A stretch of DNA of 64,000 nt from Anaerolineaceae bacterium (GTDB lineage: Bacteria > Chloroflexota > Anaerolineae > Anaerolineales > Anaerolineaceae), in the NCBI GenBank assembly GCA_002702705.1, contig PABH01000036.1, positions 62,001 to 126,000 of the forward strand, given 5' to 3'. The notes below the pieces were generated by a model. It made no database searches. It was given only the letters and a program-made list of their open reading frames with translations, and was not told the DNA's origin. Within the stretch, counting starts at the first letter, position 1. Each line of letters opens with the position of its first letter. Shown here one piece after another: positions 1 to 10,392 of this stretch. The position numbers and the translations under genes were made by a program.

Positions 1-145
1 TTTAAAACCGGATGATTCTGAAGCATTAATAAAACTTCAAAATCTTTATCCTCAAGGCATATTAAATATTTTTGATTCAGGCAGAGAAGGAAAAGACTTC
101 TATATTTTTGAAATTCCGGCTGAGTCTTCTTTTTTACGACAATAA
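1..145 (+). CDS. C-terminal fragment of a probable GT39-like membrane protein
   Basis: This is the last 47 codons of a gene that begins before the window; the open frame starts at base 2 and stops with TAA at 143-145. The visible tail contains LYPQG and DFYIFEIPA. Such short alpha/beta tails often end the soluble C-terminal domain of Chloroflexi GT39/PMT_2-type membrane glycosyltransferases, so that is the best guess. It lies 17 bases before the next membrane protein gene on the same strand and is probably co-transcribed with it. With so little sequence the family assignment is an inference from style and context only. Confidence 0.45.
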   Translation, partial: LKPDDSEALIKLQNLYPQGILNIFDSGREGKDFYIFEIPAESSFLRQ

Positions 146-162
146 TTACATAGGAAAAATCC

Positions 163-3100
163 ATGATTGATGAAAAATTTCCCCAAACCAAGAAAAAAAA
201 TAACAATTTGTTTTATGATTTGTTATTCGTAGCTGTTATTCTAATCGGCCTGTATTTGCGGGTAGGTGGATTATTTTGGGGGGATTACCAATATTTGCAC
301 CCAGATGAACGATTTTTGGTTTGGGTTACAGCGGATATGCACTCAGTGCAATCCTTAGGTGATTATTTTAATACAGCTGTATCGACATTAAACCCTCACA
401 ATGTGGGTCACGGGTTTTACGTTTATGGTGATTTTCCGGTCATATTAACCCGTTATTTGTTGGAAGCTTTTTCAGATAATATCGGATGGAGAGAATCACT
501 ACAATTTGGAAGAAGTTTATCTGCTTTTTTTGATTTAGCAGCTGTAGTTTTAATTTATTTTATTGGAAAACGATTGTTTAATAAACCAATTGGGCTTTTG
601 GCTGCACTATTCTCTGCTATGGCAGTTCTACAAATCCAACAGGCTCATTTTTATACAGTTGATACATTTTCTACATTTTTTACAACACTGGCAGTGTATA
701 TCGCTGTCCGAATTGCCACATTAAAAATTCCCGAAACAAAAAAAATTATTAATTCTGAAAACAATCCTTCAATTCCTGAATCTGAGCAAGTAAAAACAAC
801 TGATACTGATCCATATCAGAAAAAAAATCCCTGGTTCGATTCGCCAAAAACACTGTGGTTGAGTTTGCTGTTTGGTGTTGTTGTAGGCTTGGCTGCTGCA
901 TCAAAGATTAATACTGTTACTGTGGCAATCTTATTACCAGCTGCTTTGATAATTGTTCTATTCCGTTATGCACCTGAAGAGCGAGGTTTTAAATTTGATT
1001 TATTACTTCGCGACCTGATTATTGGTGGGGTCTTTGCACTAATTTCTTTCCGGATTTTCCAACCTTATGCCTTTTCTGGCCCTGGTTTTTTTGGTATTTC
1101 TTTAAACCCAGCATGGATAGAAGATTTAAAAGAGATTCAAAATTTATCCAGCGGCGATGTTGACTTTCCTCCTGCAGTTCAATGGGCGCGGAGAGATTTT
1201 TTGTTTGCTTTCCGAAATATGACTGTTTGGGGCCTAGGTTTACCATTAGGGATTACAGCCTGGCTGGGTTTCTTTTTGATGGCATGGCGAATTGTTAAAG
1301 GTGAGTGGAAAAAATTCATTCTTCCTTTTATATGGACAGCAGCTTATTTTGTTTGGATGTCATCTTTAGGTAATCCTATGATGCGTTACCAATTGCCCGT
1401 ATATCCATTATTTGCTCTCATGGCTGCCTGGTTCATCGGTGCTTTGTGGGAAAAACAGAAGGACAAAATTCAATGGTCTTATGTTTTTCGTTTCCTCGCA
1501 GTTGGTTTAGGTATTATCTCGGTGTTTGGCACGGCACTTTGGGCTTATATGTTTTCGAGGATTTACATAAACCCAATGACGCGTGTAGAAGCCTCCCATT
1601 GGATATATGAAAACATTCCCGGGGCTATTAACTTAATGATTAATCGTGATGGCAACCTGGATCAGAAGGTCGTGCCATTTCCTAATGAGTATTTAATTGA
1701 AGAAGAAAAACCATATACTACTAATTTTATTGTGGATGAACCAGGTAATTTAGATGAAATCCGTTTTGCCAAAATACAACAAATCGATGAACGATTGTTA
1801 ACTGGTTCTGAATTATCCGTGATCGTATATGATTCGGAAAATGGGATGAGAGAGATTGCCCGCGGTGTGGTTTACAGTAGTTTTCAGAAAAAAGATAACG
1901 ATGTAACACCTGCATTTACCATAGATATCGAACCGGAAGTTCTCTTAAAAGCAGATCATGTTTACCAAATTGTGCTTGAGTATAAGGGGCAGGGAGCATT
2001 GACGATAAAAGGTAGTGCTTTGGCTGCTCAAACCCAATGGGATGAAGGTGTACCTGTCCGGTTTGATGGATTAGATGGTTTTGGAGGTATTTATCAAGGA
2101 GATTTGAATTTTGAGGTGTTTTGGGATGAGAATCAAGAAAAATTAAGCCGGTTTCTCTCAATCTTGGATGAAACAGACTATATTATGTTTTCATCGAATC
2201 GACAATATGGCACGATTACTCGTATTCCCGAAAAGTATCCATTAACCACTGGTTTTTACCGAGAACTTTTAGGTTGCCCTGTTGATAGCGAGGTTTTGGA
2301 TTGTTATAACGTCGCTCAGCCAGGAGATTATAATGGAAATCTTGGTTTTGACTTGATCAAAGTATTTGAATCCTACCCACAGATCGGGAATTTTAAAATT
2401 AATGATCTTTCTGCTGAAGAAGCATTTTCCGTTTATGATCATCCAAAAGTGTTGATTTTTAAAAAATCTGAAAACTACAATCCGCAGAAAGTAAGGGAAA
2501 TTCTTGGCGATATCGATTTAGATCATATCGTTCGAGAAACACCTGGTAAATTCCCTGACTATCCGGCTGATTTAATGTTACCGCCGGATCGTTTGACCCA
2601 ACAACGGGTAGGCGGTACCTGGTCGGAATTATTTAATACGGAATCATTTTATAATCGTCATCCCGGATGGGCGGTCGTAATTTGGTATTTGGTCATCACA
2701 ATATTTGGTTGGTTTATATATCCGATAATCCGGGCAGCAATGCCTGGATTGGATGATAAAGCTTATCCTTTTAGTAAATTTGCCGGTATGCTTTTATTAG
2801 CTTTTGTTGTTTGGCAGTTGGGCTCTGCTGGAGTGATAGTTACCAGAATGTTAATTTTGGTGGTTTTGCTGGTTTTGATGTTTATCGGTGCTGTTTTTGC
2901 TTGGTTCCAACGAGAAAGCTTACGAAAGGAATTTAACCAAAATAAAAAATATTTTCTTTTAATTGAGGGGATTAGTCTACTTTTATTCGTTTTCTTTTTA
3001 CTAATTCGCTTAGGTAACCCGGATTTATGGCATCCTAGTAAGGGTGGCGAAAAACCAATGGATTTTGCCTATTTTAATGCGGTGTTAAAAAGTTCAACTT

Positions 3101-5103
3101 ATCCGCCTTACGATCCCTGGTTTGCTGGTGGGTACATTAATTATTACTATTATGGCTTTGTCATCGTAGGTGTATTCGTTAAACTTCTTGGTATTGTGCC
3201 ATCGATTGCTTATAACTTAATTTTGCCGACACTATTCAGTTTTGTGGGAATTGGTTCATTTAGCGTGGTTTGGAATCTCATTAATATGATTCGGCCTGAC
3301 GGTATTCTTGTTGATTCAGAAGTATCTTTTTCATATAGGCGATTAATGCGTATGCCAGCAATGTGGGCTGGAACATTTTCCATTTTTTTGGTATTGATTT
3401 TTGGAAATCTTGGTACTGTGCGCATGATTTGGCATGGTTTACAAAAATTAGGATCACCTGATGGGAATATTGAATTTGCTAACTTTTTGCAAAGAATCAC
3501 ATGGACTTTTGGCGGAATTGCTGATTTCTTCAGGGGTGAATCTCTTCCATTTTACCCTGGTGATTGGTATTGGGTTCCCAGCCGAGCGTTACCAAAGAGT
3601 CCGATTACAGAGTTTCCATTTTTTACATTTACTTACGCTGATTTACATGCCCATATGATTGCTTTACCGATCACCATTTTTGCTTTGGTGTGGATTATCA
3701 GTATTTTTGCTCGAAAATGGCAGATAAAGTGGGATACAAAAGGATTGTTTAATACAGGAATAACATTAGTGATAGGTGCGATCATAATTGGCGCACTTCG
3801 TCCCACTAATACTTGGGATTTTCCCACTTATTTGGTGTTAGCTATCCTGGTTGTGCTTTATACACTGGTTCGATATGGTAAAGGAATTAAGCTCAATGAT
3901 GGATTGCCTTTATGGTGGCGAAAGATCCTCGAAATTGGTTTGGTTGTTTTGGTATTTTTAGTTTTGGTCTTTGTCTTATATCAGCCTTTTGCCAATTGGT
4001 ATGGCCAGGGTTACTCTAAAATTGATCCTTGGAAGGGAGACCGTTCTCCATTTTGGTCATATTTTACCCATTGGGGATTATTCTTATTCATCATCATAAG
4101 TTGTTTTTTTACTGAATCGGTTCGTTGGATGTCTGTCACCCCATTATCTGCTTTAAAGAAACTTAAGCCTTATCGCTATTGGATTTATTTATTTGTTGCT
4201 GGAGTCATTCTGGTCACATTTTATTTGTTAATAGACAAAGTGGTGATTGCTTGGCTTGTTTTGCCTCTGGCGGCCTGGGCTTTGATATTGATGCTGAATC
4301 CACGTCAATCAGATGCAAAGCGATTTGTTTTATTTATAATAGGGACAGCTTTGGTTCTTACCCTTGTCGTCGAGGTGATTGTATTACGTGGGGATATTGA
4401 ACGAATGAACACCGTTTTTAAATTTTATATGCAAGCCTGGGTAATGTTAGGTATAGGTTCTGCCGCCGGATTTGTCTGGATGTTGCCGGATTTTCGCAGA
4501 CTATGGAGTGAAAATACGCGGAATATTTGGCAGTCAGTTTTAATTGTTCTTGTAGGAAGCGCAGCTATGTATCCTCTATTTGCCGCCTCAGAAAAAATCG
4601 ATGATCGGATGACAAAATTTGCTCCTGTAACTTTAGATGGTATGACGTATATGTCTTATTCCAACTATTATGATGCAAATGTTAACTTGGATCTTTCTCA
4701 AGATTTTAGAGCGATTCGTTGGATGCAGGAAAATGTAGTTGGTTCTCCTGTGATTGTGGAAGCAAATACAGTGGAATATCGCTGGGGAAGTCGTTTTACG
4801 ATTTACACTGGTTTGCCATCAGTTGTAGGCTGGAACTGGCACCAACGGCAACAAAGAGCGGTGACACCTTCCGAGTGGGTAACAGAACGAGTTGATGATG
4901 TTGCAAACTTTTATTTAACATCGAATCAGAATACAGCTTCTGATTTTATTGAAACTTACGATGTACAATATATAATTGTAGGTCAATATGAACGAGCCTT
5001 ATATCCAGGGGAAGGCCTTGAAAAATTTGAACGTTTCGATAATATTTTATGGCAAGAAGTCTATAGAGATCAAGACATGGTAATTTATGAGGTGAAAAAA
5101 TGA
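163..5103 (+). CDS. Giant membrane protein: GT39-like N-terminus fused to DUF2298 domain
   Basis: A 1646-residue polytopic membrane protein. Residues about 1-480 look like a GT39/PMT_2 glycosyltransferase: a first transmembrane segment, then an acidic HPDER motif at about 46-50, where lipid-linked sugar transferases place the catalytic Asp/Glu, and many further membrane helices. Residues about 480-820 are a soluble, probably extracytoplasmic region. Residues about 830-1646 form a second membrane block with DUF2298 (Chlor_Arch_YYY) hallmarks: an NYYYYGFVIVG stretch near 995 and YADLHAHM near 1160. ATG start with AGGA about 8 bases upstream. The family is expected to act on lipid-linked sugars at the cytoplasmic membrane; the exact substrate is unknown. 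Its last codon overlaps the next start (ATGA), implying translational coupling. Confidence 0.85.
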   Translation: MIDEKFPQTKKKNNNLFYDLLFVAVILIGLYLRVGGLFWGDYQYLHPDERFLVWVTADMHSVQSLGDYFNTAVSTLNPHNVGHGFYVYGDFPVILTRYLLEAFSDNIGWRESLQFGRSLSAFFDLAAVVLIYFIGKRLFNKPIGLLAALFSAMAVLQIQQAHFYTVDTFSTFFTTLAVYIAVRIATLKIPETKKIINSENNPSIPESEQVKTTDTDPYQKKNPWFDSPKTLWLSLLFGVVVGLAAASKINTVTVAILLPAALIIVLFRYAPEERGFKFDLLLRDLIIGGVFALISFRIFQPYAFSGPGFFGISLNPAWIEDLKEIQNLSSGDVDFPPAVQWARRDFLFAFRNMTVWGLGLPLGITAWLGFFLMAWRIVKGEWKKFILPFIWTAAYFVWMSSLGNPMMRYQLPVYPLFALMAAWFIGALWEKQKDKIQWSYVFRFLAVGLGIISVFGTALWAYMFSRIYINPMTRVEASHWIYENIPGAINLMINRDGNLDQKVVPFPNEYLIEEEKPYTTNFIVDEPGNLDEIRFAKIQQIDERLLTGSELSVIVYDSENGMREIARGVVYSSFQKKDNDVTPAFTIDIEPEVLLKADHVYQIVLEYKGQGALTIKGSALAAQTQWDEGVPVRFDGLDGFGGIYQGDLNFEVFWDENQEKLSRFLSILDETDYIMFSSNRQYGTITRIPEKYPLTTGFYRELLGCPVDSEVLDCYNVAQPGDYNGNLGFDLIKVFESYPQIGNFKINDLSAEEAFSVYDHPKVLIFKKSENYNPQKVREILGDIDLDHIVRETPGKFPDYPADLMLPPDRLTQQRVGGTWSELFNTESFYNRHPGWAVVIWYLVITIFGWFIYPIIRAAMPGLDDKAYPFSKFAGMLLLAFVVWQLGSAGVIVTRMLILVVLLVLMFIGAVFAWFQRESLRKEFNQNKKYFLLIEGISLLLFVFFLLIRLGNPDLWHPSKGGEKPMDFAYFNAVLKSSTYPPYDPWFAGGYINYYYYGFVIVGVFVKLLGIVPSIAYNLILPTLFSFVGIGSFSVVWNLINMIRPDGILVDSEVSFSYRRLMRMPAMWAGTFSIFLVLIFGNLGTVRMIWHGLQKLGSPDGNIEFANFLQRITWTFGGIADFFRGESLPFYPGDWYWVPSRALPKSPITEFPFFTFTYADLHAHMIALPITIFALVWIISIFARKWQIKWDTKGLFNTGITLVIGAIIIGALRPTNTWDFPTYLVLAILVVLYTLVRYGKGIKLNDGLPLWWRKILEIGLVVLVFLVLVFVLYQPFANWYGQGYSKIDPWKGDRSPFWSYFTHWGLFLFIIISCFFTESVRWMSVTPLSALKKLKPYRYWIYLFVAGVILVTFYLLIDKVVIAWLVLPLAAWALILMLNPRQSDAKRFVLFIIGTALVLTLVVEVIVLRGDIERMNTVFKFYMQAWVMLGIGSAAGFVWMLPDFRRLWSENTRNIWQSVLIVLVGSAAMYPLFAASEKIDDRMTKFAPVTLDGMTYMSYSNYYDANVNLDLSQDFRAIRWMQENVVGSPVIVEANTVEYRWGSRFTIYTGLPSVVGWNWHQRQQRAVTPSEWVTERVDDVANFYLTSNQNTASDFIETYDVQYIIVGQYERALYPGEGLEKFERFDNILWQEVYRDQDMVIYEVKK

Positions 5104-5444
5104 AAAAAGAATATATTTATCACATTATTCCAGCGTTGGAATGGGAAGCAATTCGCGATAATGACACTTATGAACCTGAAACGTTAGAATCCGAGAGTTT
5201 AATCCACTTCTCTTTTGAGAGTCAGGTATGTGAAACAGCAGCACGATTTTATACTGGTCGGACAGATTTATTGGCGTTAAAAGTAGATCCAGATTTATTA
5301 GATGGCGAATTGCGGATTGACCCTGTTCCGGGAGATGGTAATTTTCCACATTTATACAGCCCTCTTAACTTAAATGCAGTTGTTGGGGTTTTAAAACTTA
5401 AGTTAAATTCGGATTTGAGTTTTACCTTGGTAGATGGTGCTTAA
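5100..5444 (+). CDS. DUF952 family protein
   Basis: A 114-residue soluble protein that matches DUF952 along its whole length: the opening IYHII, an EW pair near 15, LIHFS near 36, RFYTGR near 51 and the PHLYSPL motif near 83 followed by a hydrophobic strand. Function in this family is unknown; it has been linked by fold to glutathione-S-transferase-like or ADP-ribosyl-type small domains, without a settled reaction. It overlaps the DUF2298 gene upstream by four bases and the DUF2298 gene downstream by one base (TAATG), so the three are almost certainly made together. Sandwiching between two DUF2298 proteins is the only clue to its role. Confidence 0.85.
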   Translation: MKKEYIYHIIPALEWEAIRDNDTYEPETLESESLIHFSFESQVCETAARFYTGRTDLLALKVDPDLLDGELRIDPVPGDGNFPHLYSPLNLNAVVGVLKLKLNSDLSFTLVDGA

Positions 5445-7945
5445 TGATAGGACAATGGTTGATTTGGTATATTACCATTTCTTGCATTGGAATTATTGGT
5501 ATACCGATTAGTTTTCGGTTATTCCACAAATTATATGACCGCGGTTTAATTTTTTCTCGCATATTGGTCCTATTCCTGTGGGGTTATCTGTTTTGGATTT
5601 TAACCTCTTTGCATATCATTAAGAATAATTTATCTGGTGTGGGATTTTCTGGTTTTGTAATCGCACTCATTTCTCTGTTTTTTATTCGAAATGGGCAAAT
5701 TATCCAAATTAAGGAATATATAAAACTTCATTGGAAAACCTATTTAACAGCAGAGGCGATTTTCTTAATATTTTTTATCACCTGGGTTTTTGTCCGTTCA
5801 ACCGTACCGGATATATCTGGTACGGAAAAACCGATGGAGTTAGCATTTATTAATGGCATTTTGCAATCAGAGTTTTTTCCTCCGCAAGATCCATGGTTAT
5901 CCGGTTATGGCATTTCGTATTACTACTTTGGATATGTGATTCTTAGCTTGTTAATTCAAATAACTGGCACGGTTTCGGGCGTGGCTTATAACCTCTCCGC
6001 TGCGTTGTGGTTTGGACTAACCGCTTTGGCTGCTTATGGATTGTTAGTAAATCTCCTGGCTTTTTATCAAAAAAGGGTGGGTCGAGTTTTAAGTATCAAT
6101 CGTTGGGCTATTCTCGCCCCGGTTTATGTGCTTATTGTGAGTAATATTGAGGGATTTTTGGAGATGCTACATGCCGGTGGCTTGTTTTGGAAACAGCAAG
6201 CTGATGGTCAGTGGGTCTCATCCTTTTGGAAATGGCTAAATATACTTGAGTTAAACCAACCTCCGGCTGAGCCATTTCAATTTATTCCAAACCGACCGAC
6301 GGGTATTTTGTGGTGGCGAGCCTCGAGGGTTATTAGTGACACCAATTTACTCTCTATGCCCGAAGAAGTAATTGATGAGTTTCCGTTTTTTTCATATTTG
6401 TTGGGAGATTTACATCCACATGTTTTAGCCATGCCATTTGTGATCTTAACCCTGGCTTTATTATTTCACTTTTTTATTCAACTTAAAGATGAAAATTCAT
6501 TTTTTGTTTACCAATGGGTAAAAAAATGGGATATGGTGTTTGCGGTTTTATTGCTAGGTGGTCTGAGCTTTTTAAATACCTGGAATTTCCCAATTTATGT
6601 AGGTTTATTTAGTGCGGTTTTTGCTTATCATTATTACCGTGTAGTTGGATGGAAAAAAGAAGTTATTTATCAATTTATTATTAATGGTATGACATTGGGT
6701 ATCACAGGCGTGATCTTATACTTACCATTTTATCTAAGCTTTTCAAGTCAGGCTGGAGGTATTTTACCCAGTTTGAGTTATTTCACCAGAGGGGTGATTT
6801 TTTGGGTGATGTTCATGCCTCTTTTGTTACCAATATATATCTGGTTGGTTCGAGATAATTTGCCGGTTATTAAAAAGAATTGGCGTGACGGAATTAAATT
6901 TTCTTTAATACTCTTGGGTGGTCTCAGCCTAACCGCATTGTTATTATCCTTCTTATTATTGGTTATTCCCAGTTTGATTCCGGTATCTCTGATTGTAAAT
7001 GGGGAACCAGGTCTTTGGGAAAAATTAAATCAAGCTTCCGGATTATTAATTTCAAAACATGGGGAGACCAACAGCTTAAATCTGATCTTTCAATCACTGA
7101 GTCGAAGAATTCTTTCTCCTGGCACCTTAATTACATTATTTGGATTAGTTTTCCTGGTTTGGGTAATGCTGAAACGCCCCACAGATGAGATTACGAGTGA
7201 TAAATTGATTCTAAATGAGGGGGTTTTTGTTGGTTTGATGGTACTAATGGGCGCCGGATTAACAATTTTTCCGGAATTTATGTATCTTCGTGACCAATTT
7301 GGCACTCGTATGAATACCATATTTAAATTTTATTTTGAGGCCTGGATACTTTGGGGTCTAGCCGCATCGTATGCGACTGTGTTTATTTTTGAAAACAAAA
7401 CGAAATTAAGTTGGCTCTTTAAAACAACAGTTGTTGTTACATTAGTTCTGTCGTTTATCTATCCGTTTTTTATGACGTTAAATCGAACGAATAATTTTAG
7501 AAACCCAAACAATTGGACTTTGGATGGAAATCGTTTCCGGGAATTGTATCAACCTTACGATTACGCTGGTGCAGAATGGTTACGAACGGCGGATAAAGGT
7601 GTAATCGCAGAAGCGGTAGGTGGCAGTTATTCCGGATATGCTCGAATGGCTACAGTTTCTGGTCAACAAAATGTTCTCGGCTGGGTTGGGCATGAATATC
7701 AATGGCGTGGCGGCGGAGTTGAAGTTGGTTCGAGAGAAACGGATTTACGGCGTTTGTATGAATCTACGCAATGGGAAGAAGCACTAGCGATCATTAAGAT
7801 GTATCAAATTCGTTATATTGTTATTGGATCTTATGAATCCAGTACTTATAACGTGCGCGACCAAAAATTTTCACAAAATTTACCAGTTGTATTTCAAAAT
7901 GAAGGTCTGATTATTTTTGATGCAGGTTATTTATTAGATCAATAA
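5444..7945 (+). CDS. DUF2298 (Chlor_Arch_YYY) polytopic membrane protein
   Basis: An 833-residue membrane protein with a stand-alone DUF2298 domain. It repeats the signature positions of the C-terminal half of the 1646-residue protein upstream: SYYYFGYVI near 165, GDLHPHVLAMP near 320, NTWNFP near 380, a conserved RMNTIFKFYFEAW stretch near 625 and a soluble C-terminal tail with YIVIGSYE near 785. About fifteen hydrophobic segments are visible. The family is found mainly in Chloroflexi and archaea and is thought to belong to the GT-C type membrane transferases; no substrate is known. It is transcriptionally and translationally coupled to the DUF952 gene and followed after 7 bases by another membrane protein. 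Confidence 0.85.
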   Translation: MIGQWLIWYITISCIGIIGIPISFRLFHKLYDRGLIFSRILVLFLWGYLFWILTSLHIIKNNLSGVGFSGFVIALISLFFIRNGQIIQIKEYIKLHWKTYLTAEAIFLIFFITWVFVRSTVPDISGTEKPMELAFINGILQSEFFPPQDPWLSGYGISYYYFGYVILSLLIQITGTVSGVAYNLSAALWFGLTALAAYGLLVNLLAFYQKRVGRVLSINRWAILAPVYVLIVSNIEGFLEMLHAGGLFWKQQADGQWVSSFWKWLNILELNQPPAEPFQFIPNRPTGILWWRASRVISDTNLLSMPEEVIDEFPFFSYLLGDLHPHVLAMPFVILTLALLFHFFIQLKDENSFFVYQWVKKWDMVFAVLLLGGLSFLNTWNFPIYVGLFSAVFAYHYYRVVGWKKEVIYQFIINGMTLGITGVILYLPFYLSFSSQAGGILPSLSYFTRGVIFWVMFMPLLLPIYIWLVRDNLPVIKKNWRDGIKFSLILLGGLSLTALLLSFLLLVIPSLIPVSLIVNGEPGLWEKLNQASGLLISKHGETNSLNLIFQSLSRRILSPGTLITLFGLVFLVWVMLKRPTDEITSDKLILNEGVFVGLMVLMGAGLTIFPEFMYLRDQFGTRMNTIFKFYFEAWILWGLAASYATVFIFENKTKLSWLFKTTVVVTLVLSFIYPFFMTLNRTNNFRNPNNWTLDGNRFRELYQPYDYAGAEWLRTADKGVIAEAVGGSYSGYARMATVSGQQNVLGWVGHEYQWRGGGVEVGSRETDLRRLYESTQWEEALAIIKMYQIRYIVIGSYESSTYNVRDQKFSQNLPVVFQNEGLIIFDAGYLLDQ

Positions 7946-7952
7946 ACTCATA

Positions 7953-9665
7953 ATGGATGTAAATATGAAAAACAAGAAAGAATTAACCATCGAATTAAGC
8001 AGCTACATTATCCTATTTTTAATTGCGCTCATATTTCGCTTGGTTAATTTATATCTTACACCGCTCTCAAATAGTGAAGCTCTGATTAGCCTTCAAGCTG
8101 AAAATCTTGTTCGTTCTGTTGAAATATTAAAAATTGCACCCCATCAAATCCTCTTGGTGAATCTATTGGGGTTGTTATTCACGATTTTTGGAAGCCAAAC
8201 TTTTTTTGTCAGGTTGATACCAGCCCTAGCAGGTGCATTATTGGTATTTTTGCCTTATTCTTTTAGAAACCAAATTGGAAAAACGGCAGCATTGGTTATG
8301 GCGATTTGGTTAAGCTTCGATCCATTGTTTTATTTATTATCTCGCAAGGTTGATAGTACACTGTTGAGTATTGGATTTTTACTGATCGCTTATATTTTGT
8401 TTCAGCGTAAAAAATGGGTAGGCCTGGGTATTGTGTTTGCGTTGGGGGTTTTATCAGGAATGCAATTTTTTATCGGCGTGATCCTCCTTTTACTGACATC
8501 GTGGCTTTCTAAAGTTAATCTATTAACCACGCCTCTTGATGAAAAAGAAAAATTTCCTTGGAAAATTGTTTTAACTGCGTTTATTTCAACATTAATTTTG
8601 GTGGGTACAGTATTTTTTATTTATCCAAGTCAACTGGGCGGAGCATTTAGTGGTTTTATCAACCTTTTTATTAATGTTTCTGCAGAACCAGTACTGCCAT
8701 TAATGAATTTATTCGCCGGTTTGTTTTTTTATGAAGTTATCGTGCTGGTTTTTGGAATTATTGGTTTAATCGTATATTGGAAACAAAATCCTTTGATAGG
8801 AAGATTTGCCGGGATTTGGATCGGGCTGGCTTTATTGTTTTCTGTTTTTTATCCAGCTCGTATGATTTCTCAATTGGTCTGGCTGATATTACCATTAGGT
8901 TATTTTGCGATTTGGTGGATTTTGCGTGTAGTAAATATTAATTCAAAAAACGAAAAATTAACAGGTTTGTTTTCAGCCGTTTTATTTGTGTTTTTGGTTT
9001 ATATTGTTATGCTCATTTTTAGTATGAATGTGAGTGGTTTTCAGTTATTAGGTGTATCGATTAATAGCGGGGTGATTGGTTTTATCGCTATCATCATTTT
9101 TATCATGGCCGTTGTTATGATTGGTTGGGCGTGGTCATGGAAAATTGCGAATCAAAGTTTGTTATTAGCGATTTGTTTTGGTTTTGGTATATTATCAGTA
9201 TCTGCGGCCTGGAATTTAGGTGGGGGACGAAAGCCTTACCATAATGAATTATGGCATGTCGGACTCATTTCACCGGATACTGGCCTTATGTTAAATTCAA
9301 TAAACGAACTTGCAAAAATAAATGGTGTGCCGAATGAAGAGGTGCAAGTCTATATACAGGGTATCGATTCTGCTGCCATGATTTGGGCATTAAGAGATTA
9401 CGATGTGCGGTCTTTGCCTGTATTACCAGCTTCATTGGATACAGATGTTATTATCACACTTTATCAAAACGAAAATCAAGTTTATGGACCTTACCGAGGA
9501 CAAGATTATTTATTAACCTCCACTCCAGCCTGGAATTTGATGACGATTGGCGAATGGAAAAATTGGATTTTAACCCGTCATGCACCACAAGATGGAATTC
9601 ACCAACAAGCAATCATTGTGTGGTTTAATAATCAGTGGTTTGTCTCCGAACCGGTTCAAAATTAA
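7953..9665 (+). CDS. GT39/PMT_2-like membrane glycosyltransferase
   Basis: A 570-residue polytopic protein. The N-terminus has one membrane helix followed by a short loop SNSEALISLQ at about 36-45, which corresponds to the acidic loop of GT39/PMT_2 enzymes (here with a single Glu, not the common Asp-Glu pair), then LLGLLFTIFG and a run of about ten membrane helices. The last 150 residues are soluble. ATG at 7953; a second in-frame ATG at 7965 is possible. The gap to the DUF2298 gene is 7 bases, so it belongs to the same run. I infer a lipid-linked sugar transferase; the weak acidic motif leaves room for an inactive or divergent member. Confidence 0.65.
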   Translation: MDVNMKNKKELTIELSSYIILFLIALIFRLVNLYLTPLSNSEALISLQAENLVRSVEILKIAPHQILLVNLLGLLFTIFGSQTFFVRLIPALAGALLVFLPYSFRNQIGKTAALVMAIWLSFDPLFYLLSRKVDSTLLSIGFLLIAYILFQRKKWVGLGIVFALGVLSGMQFFIGVILLLLTSWLSKVNLLTTPLDEKEKFPWKIVLTAFISTLILVGTVFFIYPSQLGGAFSGFINLFINVSAEPVLPLMNLFAGLFFYEVIVLVFGIIGLIVYWKQNPLIGRFAGIWIGLALLFSVFYPARMISQLVWLILPLGYFAIWWILRVVNINSKNEKLTGLFSAVLFVFLVYIVMLIFSMNVSGFQLLGVSINSGVIGFIAIIIFIMAVVMIGWAWSWKIANQSLLLAICFGFGILSVSAAWNLGGGRKPYHNELWHVGLISPDTGLMLNSINELAKINGVPNEEVQVYIQGIDSAAMIWALRDYDVRSLPVLPASLDTDVIITLYQNENQVYGPYRGQDYLLTSTPAWNLMTIGEWKNWILTRHAPQDGIHQQAIIVWFNNQWFVSEPVQN

Positions 9666-9688
9666 AAATATAGAAGGCAGAACTCTGT

Positions 9689-10381
9689 ATGAAAAATGAA
9701 ATTAACATTATTGCCTTAGATGGTCCTGCTGCTTCAGGCAAATCAACACTGGGTGAACGATTAGCGAACTACCTTGGTTTTGTGTATCTGGATACAGGGG
9801 TTATGTACCGCGCTGTAACATTAGCCGTTCTAAAACAAAACGTAGATGTTGAAGATGAAACATCTGTGGTACAAGTTGCCGAAAAAATGGATTTGGACTT
9901 TTGTCCTCCTTCCTGTTCAGATGGACGAAGTAATGATGTCATATTAGAAGGGGAAGATGTAACCTGGCAAATTCGGAAACCTGAAGTAGAGGCTTACGTT
10001 TCTTTAGTTTCCACATATCCCGGTGTGCGAAATGCAATGACCATGCAGCAGCGAAAAATTGCGAGTAAGGGTGGAATTGTGATGGTTGGGCGGGATATAG
10101 GTACGGTTGTCTTACCCAATGCGGATTTAAAAATTTACCTGGATGCGTCCGTTGAGGTTCGTGCAGAACGACGATATAACGAATTGATTCATCGAAATCA
10201 GAATCCAGATTTTGATTTCATCTTATCTGATCTTAAACGCAGGGATGAAATTGACTCAACCCGTACTGTTGCACCATTAAAACCAGCTTCCGATGCAATA
10301 ATTATTGATTCCAATAAAATGGATGCAGAACAAGTCTTTCAGAATTTGGTAGATATTATCAAAACCAGAAAGTTAAATTAA
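9689..10381 (+). CDS. cmk: Cytidylate kinase
   Basis: A 230-residue CMP/dCMP kinase that phosphorylates CMP with ATP in pyrimidine nucleotide synthesis in the cytosol. The P-loop DGPAASGKST lies at 11-20, followed by the family motif YLDTGVMYRA at about 33-42, the CMP-binding region, GRDIGTVV near 136-143, and R-rich lid residues RAERRYNE and DLKRRDEIDSTR with the conserved ending APLKPASDAI. Length is normal. It lies 23 bases after a membrane glycosyltransferase and 11 bases before a C69 peptidase, so it probably shares their transcript even though the functions are unrelated. Confidence 0.97.
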   Translation: MKNEINIIALDGPAASGKSTLGERLANYLGFVYLDTGVMYRAVTLAVLKQNVDVEDETSVVQVAEKMDLDFCPPSCSDGRSNDVILEGEDVTWQIRKPEVEAYVSLVSTYPGVRNAMTMQQRKIASKGGIVMVGRDIGTVVLPNADLKIYLDASVEVRAERRYNELIHRNQNPDFDFILSDLKRRDEIDSTRTVAPLKPASDAIIIDSNKMDAEQVFQNLVDIIKTRKLN

Positions 10382-10392
10382 AGGTAAAAATT

